Below, piece by piece: positions 27,352 to 35,738 of a stretch of DNA of 64,000 nucleotides (its first letter is position 1; the number at the start of each line of letters is the position of its first letter). The DNA is from Clostridioides difficile ATCC 9689 = DSM 1296. Its GTDB lineage: Bacteria > Bacillota > Clostridia > Peptostreptococcales > Peptostreptococcaceae. The notes beneath the pieces were generated by a model, which did not search any database, was not told the DNA's origin, and worked only from the letters and a program-made list of their open reading frames with translations. The DNA lies in assembly GCF_001077535.1 (NCBI RefSeq), contig NZ_CP011968.1, positions 620,001-684,000 of the forward strand, written 5' to 3'. Both the position numbers and the translations under genes were made by a program.

Positions 27352-27963
27352 ATGAAAATGGTAAAAAAGTTAATATTATCTACGATTATGGCTCTAGTTT
27401 TAGTTCTAACTATAGGGTGTTCTAATGCAGAAGAAAAAGTAAAGTCGAATTTTGAAGCTAATTTAGCTGCATTAGAAATGTATAAGTATGATGAAAAAGG
27501 AATTTCTGATGCATTAACAGAAGCTGAATATAAACAGATTCAAACTTATAACAGCAAGGACAAGGTTTCAATGATTGCTCAATTGACACCTCTTTATGGT
27601 AAAGAAAATGCTGAAAAGATATACGAAACAATTGTTAAATTAATTCAAGGTGTTGAAAAGACAGTAACAGTGGAATCTTCTAGTAAGGATAAGATAACTT
27701 TGAAAGTTGTAAGTAAAGCTTTAGATACTAGTAAAGTAATGAGTGAAGCGAACACTTTAGTAAAATCTTATGTAACTGATGAAAAGAATTACGATAAAAA
27801 AGAAAAAGAAGTTCAAGATGATATGACAAAAATGATTATAGACCTTTACAATAAGAAACCAACTAAGGAAGTTACAACTATGATTACATATACTAAAAAA
27901 GATGGTAAATGGCAACCACCTAGTAATATACAAAAGTTATGTGAAGGAATATATACAATTTAA
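27352..27963 (+). CDS. Lipoprotein, DUF5105-like
   Basis: The 203-residue protein has a lipoprotein signal (MKMVKKLILS, hydrophobic stretch, then LTIGC as lipobox with Cys about residue 23). ATG 27352 is chosen because GAGGGAGG precedes it; the upstream ATG at 27334 lacks a site. The mature part is charged, with regularly spaced helices and a closing WQPPSNIQKL. It resembles the DUF5105 lipoprotein group of Clostridia and Bacilli, whose function is unknown. A terminator follows directly, so it is probably monocistronic. Confidence 0.75.
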   Translation: MKMVKKLILSTIMALVLVLTIGCSNAEEKVKSNFEANLAALEMYKYDEKGISDALTEAEYKQIQTYNSKDKVSMIAQLTPLYGKENAEKIYETIVKLIQGVEKTVTVESSSKDKITLKVVSKALDTSKVMSEANTLVKSYVTDEKNYDKKEKEVQDDMTKMIIDLYNKKPTKEVTTMITYTKKDGKWQPPSNIQKLCEGIYTI

Positions 27964-27980
27964 TTTATTTTAAAGACACA

Positions 27981-28034
27981 AAACTATCTTTTAAGCATAT
28001 AATAAAATGTTTGGAAGATAGTTTATTTTATTTT
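27981..28034 (+). terminator. Terminator after the lipoprotein gene
   Basis: AAACTATCTT (27981-27990) pairs with AAGATAGTTT (28015-28024), followed by ATTTTATTTT. Confidence 0.7.
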
Positions 28035-28423
28035 CAAAGTATAAATTATATTTTATAAATGATTTATTTTATAAATAATTTATCTTGATAAATAGTAAAT
28101 AATTTACTTTACTAATAATAAATAATTTATCTTACCAATTAATTTACTGTATTAGGTAATTTTTTTATTAAATAATTTGTTTACTAAATAAAGTATAATT
28201 AATAGAAATTATTTTATTACTTGTTGAATAATTAATCAAATTTATTTGATGTATTTGGTAATGTTGACTATATAAAACTAGTAATACAATTATGGCATAT
28301 CTTGATAAAACATGGTGAATAATTGTATCTTATATAGTCGAAAATATGATATATTAATATTATACGTTAAAAGATTATTTATATTTTTAAAAGTTTTTTT
28401 ATAAAATGAAAGGGGTGTTTTTT
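28035..28423. other. AT-rich gap with degenerate ATAATTTA motifs
   Basis: Variants of AAATAATTTAT recur about every 30-40 bases from 28055 to 28190, suggesting an old, decayed tandem repeat. No gene or clear promoter is seen. AAAGGGGTG just before 28424 is the ribosome site of the next gene. Confidence 0.4.
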
Positions 28424-29203
28424 ATGGTATCAAGGCAAGAATTAAAACGAGTATCTAAAGCTCAGTTATCTGGAAACTGGGGGATATGTGCAATTTCTAT
28501 GGCAGTATATATTGCATTGATAGTATTAATATCAATTGTAGGATTACCTTTTGAACCATTGACTACTATTGTAGTGGCTGTAATAGCTTTTTGCGTTTCA
28601 GCAGGATTTACATGTATGTTCTTGAAAATTACTAAAGATGAAAAAGTCAAGATAGGAGATATCTTTGTAAGTGGGAGAATTTATTTAAGAAGTTTTGGTT
28701 TTTATTTATTTGAATCAATTATTGTGTATATTTATTCTTTTATAATCACAATTATAGGAGCGTTTTTATCATTTGGAGTTTTACTTACTAGTGGAGCAAT
28801 TGAATATTTATCAAGTGATAATGTTGGAATAGGGACTATTATTTCTACTGGAATAACTCTAGTTCTTATAATACTTGTTCTTATGTTACCAGTTTATATA
28901 TTGCTATTATATGTTTCTCAAGCTACTTTCTTAATTTGTGAAGACAAGGATAATATGGGTGTATTTAAATCAATGGGTGCTAGTTTAGATATGATGAAAG
29001 GAAATGTACTTAAATTATTTGTACTAAACTTTAGCTTTATAGGATGGTATATACTTTCAATAGCTACTCTTGGAATAGGTCTACTATGGCTAATTCCATA
29101 TGTGGGTGTTACTAATTGTAATTTTTATAGACAATTAGTAAAAGAAAACCCAGATGTAGAGGATATACTATTAGATAAAGAAAAATCTTATACTATGTAC
29201 TAA
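28424..29203 (+). CDS. DUF975-family integral membrane protein
   Basis: The 259-residue protein opens with SRQELKRVSKAQLSGNWG, the typical cytoplasmic lead of DUF975 proteins. About five to six hydrophobic helices follow and the tail is charged. ATG 28424 follows AAAGGGGTG and fits the family start; an upstream ATG at 28406 would add six residues. The function of the family is not established. It is a single-gene unit with its own terminator. Confidence 0.82.
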   Translation: MVSRQELKRVSKAQLSGNWGICAISMAVYIALIVLISIVGLPFEPLTTIVVAVIAFCVSAGFTCMFLKITKDEKVKIGDIFVSGRIYLRSFGFYLFESIIVYIYSFIITIIGAFLSFGVLLTSGAIEYLSSDNVGIGTIISTGITLVLIILVLMLPVYILLLYVSQATFLICEDKDNMGVFKSMGASLDMMKGNVLKLFVLNFSFIGWYILSIATLGIGLLWLIPYVGVTNCNFYRQLVKENPDVEDILLDKEKSYTMY

Positions 29204-29266
29204 GATAGATAGTTATATATTTAAATAAAATATGGCTTTAATTAAACATTAAAGTATAACATTGAT

Positions 29267-29310
29267 AAAACTGTCTTTTATAAGAATTTTTTAAAAAGAC
29301 AGTTTTTATT
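29267..29310 (+). terminator. Terminator after the DUF975 gene
   Basis: AAAACTGTCTTTT (29267-29279) pairs with AAAAGACAGTTTT (29294-29306), followed by a short T-rich tail. Confidence 0.8.
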
Positions 29311-29326
29311 ATTAAAAAATAAATGA

Positions 29327-29386
29327 TTGACATAGTATAGACTACTATGATAGTTTTTTATTATAGTAATGACTATTGTGATAACT
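29327..29386 (+). promoter_or_regulatory. Promoter and two BlaI-type operators of the blaI/blaR1-like pair
   Basis: TTGACA (29327-29332) and TAGTTT (29351-29356) frame an 18-base spacer containing GACTACTATGATAGTT (29340-29355). A second related dyad, GACTATTGTGATAACT, lies at 29371-29386. The same arrangement recurs at 31266-31326. Bound repressor would block RNA polymerase. Confidence 0.65.
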
Positions 29387-29407
29387 ATATTTGAGGAGCG
29401 ATTTTAT

Positions 29408-29767
29408 ATGGAGATAAAATTATTTGATTCAGAACTTAAAGTAATGGAAGTTCTATGGGAGAGAGGAGAAAGCAAGGCTGGAGAGTTAGTAAAAATTTTA
29501 AAAGAAGAAACAGGATGGAATAGAAACACTACGTATACCGTTATAAAAAAATTAGTGTCAAAAGGTGCAATAGAGAGAATTGAGCCGAATTTTGTTTGTA
29601 AAGCTTTAATAAGCAAAGAGGAAGTACAAAAACAGGAAACAGAAACTTTAATTAATAAAATGTTTGGAGGGTCTTCAGAAAAATTTCTTTCAGCTTTTAT
29701 TAATAAAGAAAATCTTTCAAGTGATGAGATTACAAAACTTAAACAAATTGTTGAAAAATTAAAGTGA
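29408..29767 (+). CDS. BlaI/MecI-type repressor
   Basis: The 119-residue protein has the BlaI winged helix: SELKVMEVLWERGESKAGEL, then WNRNTTYTVIKKLVSKGAI. A C-terminal dimerisation helix follows (about 80-119). I use ATG 29408, preceded by GAGGAGCG. Repressors of this family bind dyads as dimers and are cleaved when the partner BlaR1-type protease is activated. The partner starts 10 bases downstream, and two dyads overlap the promoter. The target set here probably includes the pair itself and the secreted protein at 31376. Confidence 0.9.
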   Translation: MEIKLFDSELKVMEVLWERGESKAGELVKILKEETGWNRNTTYTVIKKLVSKGAIERIEPNFVCKALISKEEVQKQETETLINKMFGGSSEKFLSAFINKENLSSDEITKLKQIVEKLK

Positions 29768-29777
29768 GGTAAGATTT

Positions 29778-31160
29778 ATGTTCATTAAATTGTTAGAAAT
29801 GAGTTTTACTTCTGGAGTATTACTTTTAATAGTTATTTTTATAAGAGCATGTTTATTTAAAAAATTACCTAAAAAGGTATTTGTATTATTGTGGTTGATT
29901 GTTTTATTTAAACTTCTAATACCAGTAAGTTTAAATTCTGGTTTTAGTATTTATAGTATAATTGAATCGACTTTTGATGTGGAATTGGGTAATACATCAA
30001 CAGAAAATTATACTCTTAAGAAAGCTAGTGACTCTACAGGTAAAAACAATTCTGACGAATTTGAAATAATGTCTAGTATTGAAAATATTATGATGTTGGA
30101 AATGTTGGGCATTTTGTCTTTTATAGTTACTATTATGTTTAGCATACTTTTATGCTTTAGATATTTTAAAATAATTAATCTTTTTAAAACTTCAATTCAT
30201 ATAAAAAATCATGAGTTCATTAAAAAATGGATGTGTAAGAATAGCCGTTTTAGAAGATTTATTGTTTGCATATCTGAATTTACTAGGACACCACTTACAT
30301 CTGGTATTTTAAAACCACGAATTATTTTGCCAAAGCAAATGAATTATGCTAATAATCAAACTTTAGACTTTGTTTTAACTCATGAAATGGTTCATATTAA
30401 TAGCTTTGATAATCTGTTAAAGTTATTTATGCTTGTAGCTCTTGTTGTCCATTGGTTTAATCCCTTAGTTTGGGTGATGTTTTTTTTACTAAATAAAGAC
30501 ATAGAATTTAGTTGTGATGAAAAGGTTATGAGTATACTTGGTGAAGAATATAGGGCTGATTATGCAACCACACTAATAAGTCTAGCAGAGGAGAATAATC
30601 CATTTTCAATGACAATATGTAGTGGATTTGGAAAGACAAAAATAGAAAAGAGAATAGTTAATATTATGAAATTTAAAAAATCAACTTATGTTACTTTTTT
30701 AGTTTCAACTGTATTAGTTTGTGGGACAGGTCTTGTTTTTGCAACAGAAAATAAAGAGATTAATGAGGTTGAATCTTTTGGTTTAACAAAAAATGAACAA
30801 AGTGATAAAATTGGATTTTCAATAAGTAGTAAATCAACTGATTTATATTCTCCCAAAGTAGAATCTGATATTCTTGTTAGTAAAGCTAAAAGTGATGGAG
30901 AGACTCATTTTAGTACGGCAAAAGTATCTGTAATTGAATTTAGAGAGCATGAAGAATCATCTATGAGCAAAGTAACTAATTCTGAGAATAGTGAAGAAAC
31001 GTATGTAAATAAATCTAGTAATAGTAAGGATGTACTTTATACTGATTCAGGAGAAGTTTCAATTGAGCGAAGTGGCTATAATGATAATCGCTTTGTCATA
31101 TCAAGAAAAGGGAATTTGTTAGCAGTTAATAAAGAACAATATAGAACATGGATAGAATAA
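29778..31160 (+). CDS. BlaR1-like M56 membrane metalloprotease with non-PBP sensor
   Basis: The 460-residue protein has hydrophobic segments at about 8-25, 32-50, 108-128, 215-238 and 303-322. The cytoplasmic zinc motif HEMVH is at 202-206, with EFSCDE near 243 as downstream ligand region, so it is an M56 protease. After the last membrane helix only about 135 residues remain. They are Ser/Lys/Glu-rich and lack the penicillin-binding SxxK domain (about 240 residues) of true BlaR1/MecR1. It should therefore sense something other than a beta-lactam by acylation, or sense through a partner. It lies directly after the repressor and ends at a perfect 16-bp terminator. Confidence 0.88.
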   Translation: MFIKLLEMSFTSGVLLLIVIFIRACLFKKLPKKVFVLLWLIVLFKLLIPVSLNSGFSIYSIIESTFDVELGNTSTENYTLKKASDSTGKNNSDEFEIMSSIENIMMLEMLGILSFIVTIMFSILLCFRYFKIINLFKTSIHIKNHEFIKKWMCKNSRFRRFIVCISEFTRTPLTSGILKPRIILPKQMNYANNQTLDFVLTHEMVHINSFDNLLKLFMLVALVVHWFNPLVWVMFFLLNKDIEFSCDEKVMSILGEEYRADYATTLISLAEENNPFSMTICSGFGKTKIEKRIVNIMKFKKSTYVTFLVSTVLVCGTGLVFATENKEINEVESFGLTKNEQSDKIGFSISSKSTDLYSPKVESDILVSKAKSDGETHFSTAKVSVIEFREHEESSMSKVTNSENSEETYVNKSSNSKDVLYTDSGEVSIERSGYNDNRFVISRKGNLLAVNKEQYRTWIE

Positions 31161-31194
31161 CCATAAATCTTAGTAATATAAAAGATTTAGAATT

Positions 31195-31246
31195 AAAATA
31201 CTATCTCAAAATAATTAATTTTGCTTTGAGATAGTATTTTTTATTG
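31195..31246 (+). terminator. Terminator after the blaR1-like gene
   Basis: A perfect 16-bp stem pairs AAAATACTATCTCAAA (31195-31210) with its complement at 31225-31240, followed by a T-rich tail. Confidence 0.88.
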
Positions 31247-31265
31247 AAAAGTTTTTTAAAAAGGC

Positions 31266-31326
31266 TTGACATAAACATGACTACTGTGATAGTCTAAGAG
31301 TGTAGTTGATAACTATTGCAATAGTC
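31266..31326 (+). promoter_or_regulatory. Second BlaI-type operator promoter, in front of a secreted protein
   Basis: TTGACA (31266-31271), an 18-base spacer and TAGTCT (31290-31295) enclose GACTACTGTGATAGTC (31279-31294). AACTATTGCAATAGTC at 31311-31326 is a near-perfect dyad. Spacing and motif match the blaI promoter at 29327. A consensus of RACTAYTRYRATARYY covers the four sites. Confidence 0.65.
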
Positions 31327-31375
31327 ATTTTAAACTACACTACCCAAATAAATCTCTAAGAAAGGAAGATTGGTT

Positions 31376-31786
31376 ATGAAAATAAAAAAATCCCTTATAA
31401 GTGCAATGATGGTATCTGCAATGGTACTAGGAGGAACTGGAGCAGTATTTGCAAATGGAAATGATTCATCTAATATTGCTTTACCTAAATTTGAATCTCT
31501 AATAAAATCAGGAATAACTGACCCTACTGAATTGGAAAAGTATGGTGTTGAGCATTATACTTATGAAGAGTATGCTAAACATATTCAAGAATTAAAAGAC
31601 TATGCTAAAGACCCTAATGCAGTCAAAGATGTAAGTCAAAAAGACCTTGAGGAAACAATTAAGAAAATGGAACAAGAATTAGAAAAGATAAAAACTGAAG
31701 GATTAAAAATTATGAAGCCTATCACTATAGAAAATGAAGATGGGTCTCAAATTTCAATTGCTTACAATTATGCAGCAATTGACTAA
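31376..31786 (+). CDS. Small secreted protein under BlaI-type control
   Basis: The 136-residue protein has a clear signal peptide: MKIKKS, a hydrophobic core of about 15 residues, then AVFA followed by NGN as the likely cleavage point. The mature part (about 108 residues) is acidic and helical, with a heptad-like stretch (EETIKKMEQELEKIKTEG) and a C-terminal strand-like ENEDGSQISIAYNY. ATG 31376 has AAAGGAAG ahead of it. No enzyme motif or known family is recognised. The shared operator suggests it is induced together with the repressor-protease pair, perhaps as the effector or as the ligand-binding partner of the truncated sensor. Confidence 0.75.
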   Translation: MKIKKSLISAMMVSAMVLGGTGAVFANGNDSSNIALPKFESLIKSGITDPTELEKYGVEHYTYEEYAKHIQELKDYAKDPNAVKDVSQKDLEETIKKMEQELEKIKTEGLKIMKPITIENEDGSQISIAYNYAAID

Positions 31787-31860
31787 TGTTAAATATAATC
31801 TCTAAGATATTTCAAAATCCTAAGTAAGTATGATTAAATACATTAAGCTACTGTAATGAT

Positions 31861-31915
31861 ATAAACATGCAGTTGATGATTATTTAAATAATTATCAACT
31901 GCACTACCCAAATAA
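31861..31915 (+). repeat. Degenerate second copy of the secreted-protein 5' leader
   Basis: ATAAACATG (31861-31869), a long stem-loop (TGCAGTTGAT at 31868 against ATCAACTGCA at 31894) and CACTACCCAAATAA (31902-31915) repeat, in order, elements of the leader at 31271-31351. No ORF follows. It looks like the relic of a duplicated promoter-leader. Confidence 0.55.
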
Positions 31916-32106
31916 CACTTAAGCTTGTTAAAATTATGTAATAAAAGTATCAAAGAATTTAGACAAATGTAATTGAACATATGGAGTGAGAATAAAATAA
32001 ATAAGACTCAAATAAGTAATAAAAAAATAAAGTCTAAGTTAAAAATAAAGTAAGAAGTAGAATAAAAGTAAATCGAGTCAAAGTAAAAGTATTAAACCCA
32101 ATTTAT

Positions 32107-32159
32107 AATGTTAACATTTTTTAATGTATGTTAAGAAATGTTAACATTATTTTTTTTTC
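32107..32159 (+). terminator. Terminator-like hairpin built of TGTTAACA palindromes
   Basis: AATGTTAACATTT (32107-32119) pairs with AAATGTTAACATT (32136-32148), followed by ATTTTTTTTT. It may end the transcript from the secreted-protein gene. The two TGTTAACA palindromes could instead be activator sites for the sigma-54 promoter about 150 bases downstream. Confidence 0.6.
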
Positions 32160-32288
32160 TTAAAAATAATAATAGAAATATTCTGAAAAATATAACGAAA
32201 ATTAAATGTTATCTATTAGATTCATTAAAAGTTAAAGAAAATTAGCATTTTAGGATTTTTAAGATTTGTTTAAAAAAATCAAAGTTTA

Positions 32289-32305
32289 TTGGCATAGTAA
32301 TTGCT
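32289..32305 (+). promoter_or_regulatory. Sigma-54 (SigL) -24/-12 promoter
   Basis: TTGGCATAGTAATTGCT matches the sigma-54 consensus TTGGCAC-N5-TTGCT. GG at 32291-32292 and GC at 32303-32304 have exactly 10 bases between them. The expected transcript start is near 32316. The first gene downstream begins at 33059, leaving a leader of about 740 bases that contains a repeat array. Confidence 0.7.
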
Positions 32306-32439
32306 TAATACATAGAGTAATAATATGATTATAAATTTATTGATTAATTTTATTATTATTTTTAAGGGGGGAGAGTATTTGTAGTTATAAAGCATATTGG
32401 GAATAATGAAAAAGGTTAAAAACATATTACTATAAAGTA

Positions 32440-32935
32440 TAGGGGGTAGGTTAAAAGAGTAATCATAAAATAAATATACAGATAATAGTAGATAAGAATA
32501 CCAGAAAAAAATAGATAGTTAAAGGGTTAGGGTAAAAGAGTAATTGTAAAATAAATATATGGGTGATGGTGGATAAGAATATCAGAAAAAATAGATAGTT
32601 AAAGGGTTAGAGTGAAAGAGTAATCGTAAAATAAATATATGGATGATGTGGATAAGAATAGTAAGAAAAAATAGATAGTTAAAGGGTTAGGGTGAAAGAG
32701 TAATCGTAAAATAAATATATGGATGATGGTAGATAAGAATATCAGAAAAAATAGATAATTAAAGGGTTAGGGTGAAAGAGTAATCGTAAAATAAATATAT
32801 GGATGATGGTAGATAAGAATATCAGAAAAAAATAGATAATTAAAGGGTTAGGGTGAAAGAGTAATCGTAAAATAAATATATAGATAATGGTGGATAGAGT
32901 AGTAAGAAAATAAATAGATAAAGGGATAGAATAAA
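32440..32935 (+). repeat. Tandem repeat of about 80 bp, six copies, in the sigma-54 leader
   Basis: The unit contains AAGGGTTAGGGTGAAAGAG, TAATCGTAAAATAAATATAT and GATAAGAATATCAGAAAAAA. Copies begin near 32440, 32521, 32600, 32680, 32760 and 32840, and the central ones are nearly identical. It carries no ORF. No gene is seen in the whole 31787-33058 gap. Confidence 0.9.
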
Positions 32936-33058
32936 TTTAAATATGGAAAATGAATATCTAATAATAAGTGATTAATAAATAATTGTAGATAGATTGTAAA
33001 TTAAATAAATCTTTAATAGAAAGGAGAACTATTTATATATTAAATAGTATTTATAAAT

Positions 33059-33715
33059 ATGAAAAAAGGCGATTTTATATGGAGTGGAGTTCTTATTTGT
33101 ATTATTGCTGTCTTAGCAATACCAAGTAGTAGAGAAGTATTTATGGAAGCAACAGGTGCACATCCATATATTGGAGGTTTTTTAAAGTTTGCTGTATTAG
33201 CTACAATGGGAGATTTACTTGGTGCTAGAATTTTGTATAAGGATTGGAAAATACCAGTAGGAGTATTTTATAGAGCAATAGTTTGGGGAATAATAGGTGT
33301 AGTTACCACATATGGAATGTCAATCTACTCATCAGGTGTAGGTCAAGCACAAGTGGATGATATGCTTCCATTTGAGGGAATAGCTTTTGCAAATGCTCTA
33401 TTTAAGAGTGCAACTATGAATATACTAATGTCACCAACTGTATTTTTATTCCATAAGGTTATGGACTGTTTTATAGATAAAAAATATGAGGTTGGAAAGG
33501 GGATTAAGGTAAAACTTAAAGATGTGGTAAATATTGTGGACTGGAATGCTTACCTTGGTTTTAGTGTTTTAAAAACTATACCATTTTTCTGGATACCATG
33601 TCATACAATTGTATTCTTATTCCCTGCTGAGTATAGAGTAATTGCTTCTGCATTTGCATCTATAGCTTTAGGTCTAATATTGGCTTTAGCTAATAAGTCT
33701 AAAGTTGCAGTTTAG
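33059..33715 (+). CDS. Mpv17/PMP22-like integral membrane protein
   Basis: The 218-residue protein has about five to six hydrophobic segments. The C-terminal part, VDWNAYLGFSVLKTIPFFW followed by PCHTIVFLFPAEYRV, resembles the W-x-x-WP...NF-x-x-VP-x-x-R signature of the Mpv17/PMP22 family, which has bacterial members of unknown role. Charged residues are few. It is the first gene after the sigma-54-type promoter at 32289 and the 80-bp repeat array, and it is monocistronic. I am fairly sure it is a membrane protein and only moderately sure of the family. Confidence 0.65.
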   Translation: MKKGDFIWSGVLICIIAVLAIPSSREVFMEATGAHPYIGGFLKFAVLATMGDLLGARILYKDWKIPVGVFYRAIVWGIIGVVTTYGMSIYSSGVGQAQVDDMLPFEGIAFANALFKSATMNILMSPTVFLFHKVMDCFIDKKYEVGKGIKVKLKDVVNIVDWNAYLGFSVLKTIPFFWIPCHTIVFLFPAEYRVIASAFASIALGLILALANKSKVAV

Positions 33716-33805
33716 GTTCACTGATGAAGATAGTAGTATTATTTAAATTAGGAATAACTTTTTAAATTAATATTATTTGTATTTATAATAAATAATAATT
33801 TATAT

Positions 33806-33945
33806 AAGAAGTAATATTCTAAGTGATGGATAGTGTTTTAAATAATAAGAAGTAATATTCTAAGTGATAGATAGTGTTTTAAATAATAAGGAGTAATACT
33901 CTAAGTGAGAAGTAGCATTTTAAATAATAAGTGAGATTTTAAATA
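33806..33945. repeat. Intergenic tandem repeat, period about 41 bp
   Basis: Three copies of AAGAAGTAATATTCTAAGTGA with TAGTGTTTTAAATA start near 33806, 33847 and 33888. The 33716-34222 gap otherwise holds only the terminator below. Confidence 0.8.
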
Positions 33946-34095
33946 AAAAGTAGGTTTTTCGTTAGAATAGCATTTTATTAAACTTAAAAATAAATATAAT
34001 ATTTTAAAGAAATCTAAGTTGCTAAGCACTGTTTTTAAGAAGCTTAAAATCCCCCATTTAAAGTTTTAAGATTCTAAAAAAACAAGTTATAACTA

Positions 34096-34168
34096 AAAAA
34101 TGGCTGTTAAGACTACAATACTTATAAGTAATACTTATGGTATATATTAGTTCATAACAGCCATTTTT
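34096..34168. terminator. Bidirectional terminator between the Mpv17-like gene and sleC
   Basis: AAAAATGGCTGTTA (34096-34109) pairs with TAACAGCCATTTTT (34155-34168). A/T tracts on both sides make it usable from either strand. Confidence 0.85.
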
Positions 34169-34222
34169 ATTTTAAATTAATAATTTTATTCAATAATTTG
34201 AGTTTATGTTCTAAATCAAGCT

Positions 34223-35494
34223 TTAAATTAAAGGATTTAAAGAAGCTATTCTAGTTGTAGCTACATAAACTCTGGATATTTCATACCATGTTTTAAAATC
34301 TACTACTCCGCTTTGAGGTAAACCAAAGATTCCTTGGAATATCTTAACAGCGTTTTCTGTATCTGTTCCATAGATACCATCTTCTATAACTTTTGGTACA
34401 GCTGGATAAGAATTAGATATAGCATTTAACTGATTTTGTATGGTTCTAACATACTGCCCAGAAGAACCAACTTGTAGTGTAGTACCAGGGAATGACACTG
34501 GTACACCACTTACTATAGGTGCTCTTTCAAATACTATTTCATCTCCATAGAAATATCTTAGTATACTCTCATAGTCATATCCTTGGTCACCTAAGTCTTT
34601 ACTGCCCCATTGAGTCATTTGGTCAGGACATTGGGATTTTTGTCCATCACAATATTGTGCTAATAGTGGCTGTCTTGATGTAGGAGGTCTTTTTATAAAA
34701 GTATTAAAAATAGCATCTACAACTACGTTAATTGGTTCAAATAAGTTTCTATTATTTATAAACTTATGGTCGTATGCTGTTGTTGAAGTTATTGTAAAGT
34801 TATATCCTTTATTTCTATACCATTCAGTAAAGACTCTATTTAAAGTAAATGATATTATAGCTATTACATTTGCATAAATTGTCTGTTCAGGCCAAGTTGA
34901 ATATATTTCAGATGACGCTATGTTTTTAATGTACTCTTTAAATGGAATCCAATAGTTTGGAGCTGATGAATCTTCTGGCAAACCATCATGAACTACTATA
35001 AATTCAGGCACTACAGGGTTATCTAATACAACGAAACCAGTAGGAGGAGGTAATGGTTTTAAGTTACTTTCTGGAATCTTAGGAGGATAAGTACCATATA
35101 GAGTATGTTCTCCTATATCAAAAATCAACTCACTTTGTCTTGAGAAAGAACGCTTACTTCTTGTTCTAGGAGACATGGGAACTCCTTGTCTTGCTTCAAT
35201 TGTAGCTAACAACTGTGTTCCTTCTATGACAACTGTCTCATATCCATCTGCTATGGCTTCCACTATATACTGGCTATAAGGTCTAACATCAGATGGTTGT
35301 AGAGAGTAATCTACATCTGGTGCTGGTAATACTAAACCAGTCACTTGACCAGATTCATTACTTCTTAGGTTTTGGTATAAAGTTGATGAGCTTTGGCTAC
35401 CATTAGACATTGAATATATGTTTACTACTGCATTTTGAATAGGTCTATTGTTAGTAGCATCAATTATGCTTACTGTTAAGAAACCATCTTGCAT
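34223..35494 (-). CDS. sleC: Spore cortex-lytic enzyme precursor SleC
   Basis: The 423-residue protein matches the SleC pre-pro-enzyme. It has an N-terminal prepro region (about 1-120) ending in a basic segment, RSKRSFSRQ, where the Csp protease is expected to cut near the Gln. The central lytic transglycosylase region (about 150-330) follows, then a C-terminal peptidoglycan-binding domain with LQVGSSGQYVRTIQNQL and DGIYGTDTENAVKIFQ. ATG 35494 follows AAAGGGTGA. In C. difficile SleC degrades cortex during germination after activation by CspB downstream of the bile-salt pseudoprotease CspC. It is a single gene diverging from prsW. A TTTCAAG/CTTGAAA dyad lies in the shared promoter region at about 35536-35561. 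Expression in the forespore is expected from known biology, but I could not pick a sporulation promoter. Confidence 0.93.
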   Translation of the reverse strand: MQDGFLTVSIIDATNNRPIQNAVVNIYSMSNGSQSSSTLYQNLRSNESGQVTGLVLPAPDVDYSLQPSDVRPYSQYIVEAIADGYETVVIEGTQLLATIEARQGVPMSPRTRSKRSFSRQSELIFDIGEHTLYGTYPPKIPESNLKPLPPPTGFVVLDNPVVPEFIVVHDGLPEDSSAPNYWIPFKEYIKNIASSEIYSTWPEQTIYANVIAIISFTLNRVFTEWYRNKGYNFTITSTTAYDHKFINNRNLFEPINVVVDAIFNTFIKRPPTSRQPLLAQYCDGQKSQCPDQMTQWGSKDLGDQGYDYESILRYFYGDEIVFERAPIVSGVPVSFPGTTLQVGSSGQYVRTIQNQLNAISNSYPAVPKVIEDGIYGTDTENAVKIFQGIFGLPQSGVVDFKTWYEISRVYVATTRIASLNPLI

Positions 35495-35738
35495 CAAATC
35501 ACCCTTTCTTTAAATGAATTTAGTTCCCTTATATTTCAAGATATGAATATAGCTTGAAATTTGTTAAATAATATAGATATAAATTTAAATTTTTTTGAGT
35601 ATTTGAGTATATTTGTATTTAAATAATTTAAAATAATTTAATGTATATTTTAGTATGTATTTAAAACACGAATAAGTTAAAAATAAGTAGATGATATAAA
35701 TCATAAATAAATCAAAAATTTTGAAAGGAAAATAATCT

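Noticed and set aside
29778-31160. Beta-lactamase/methicillin sensor BlaR1
   Set aside because: The M56 protease part fits, but the extracellular penicillin-binding domain with SxxK is absent, so a beta-lactam sensor call is not supported.
32440-32935. CRISPR array
   Set aside because: The units are contiguous tandem copies of about 80 bp with no unique spacers and no conserved short palindromic repeat. The same applies to the other arrays in the window.
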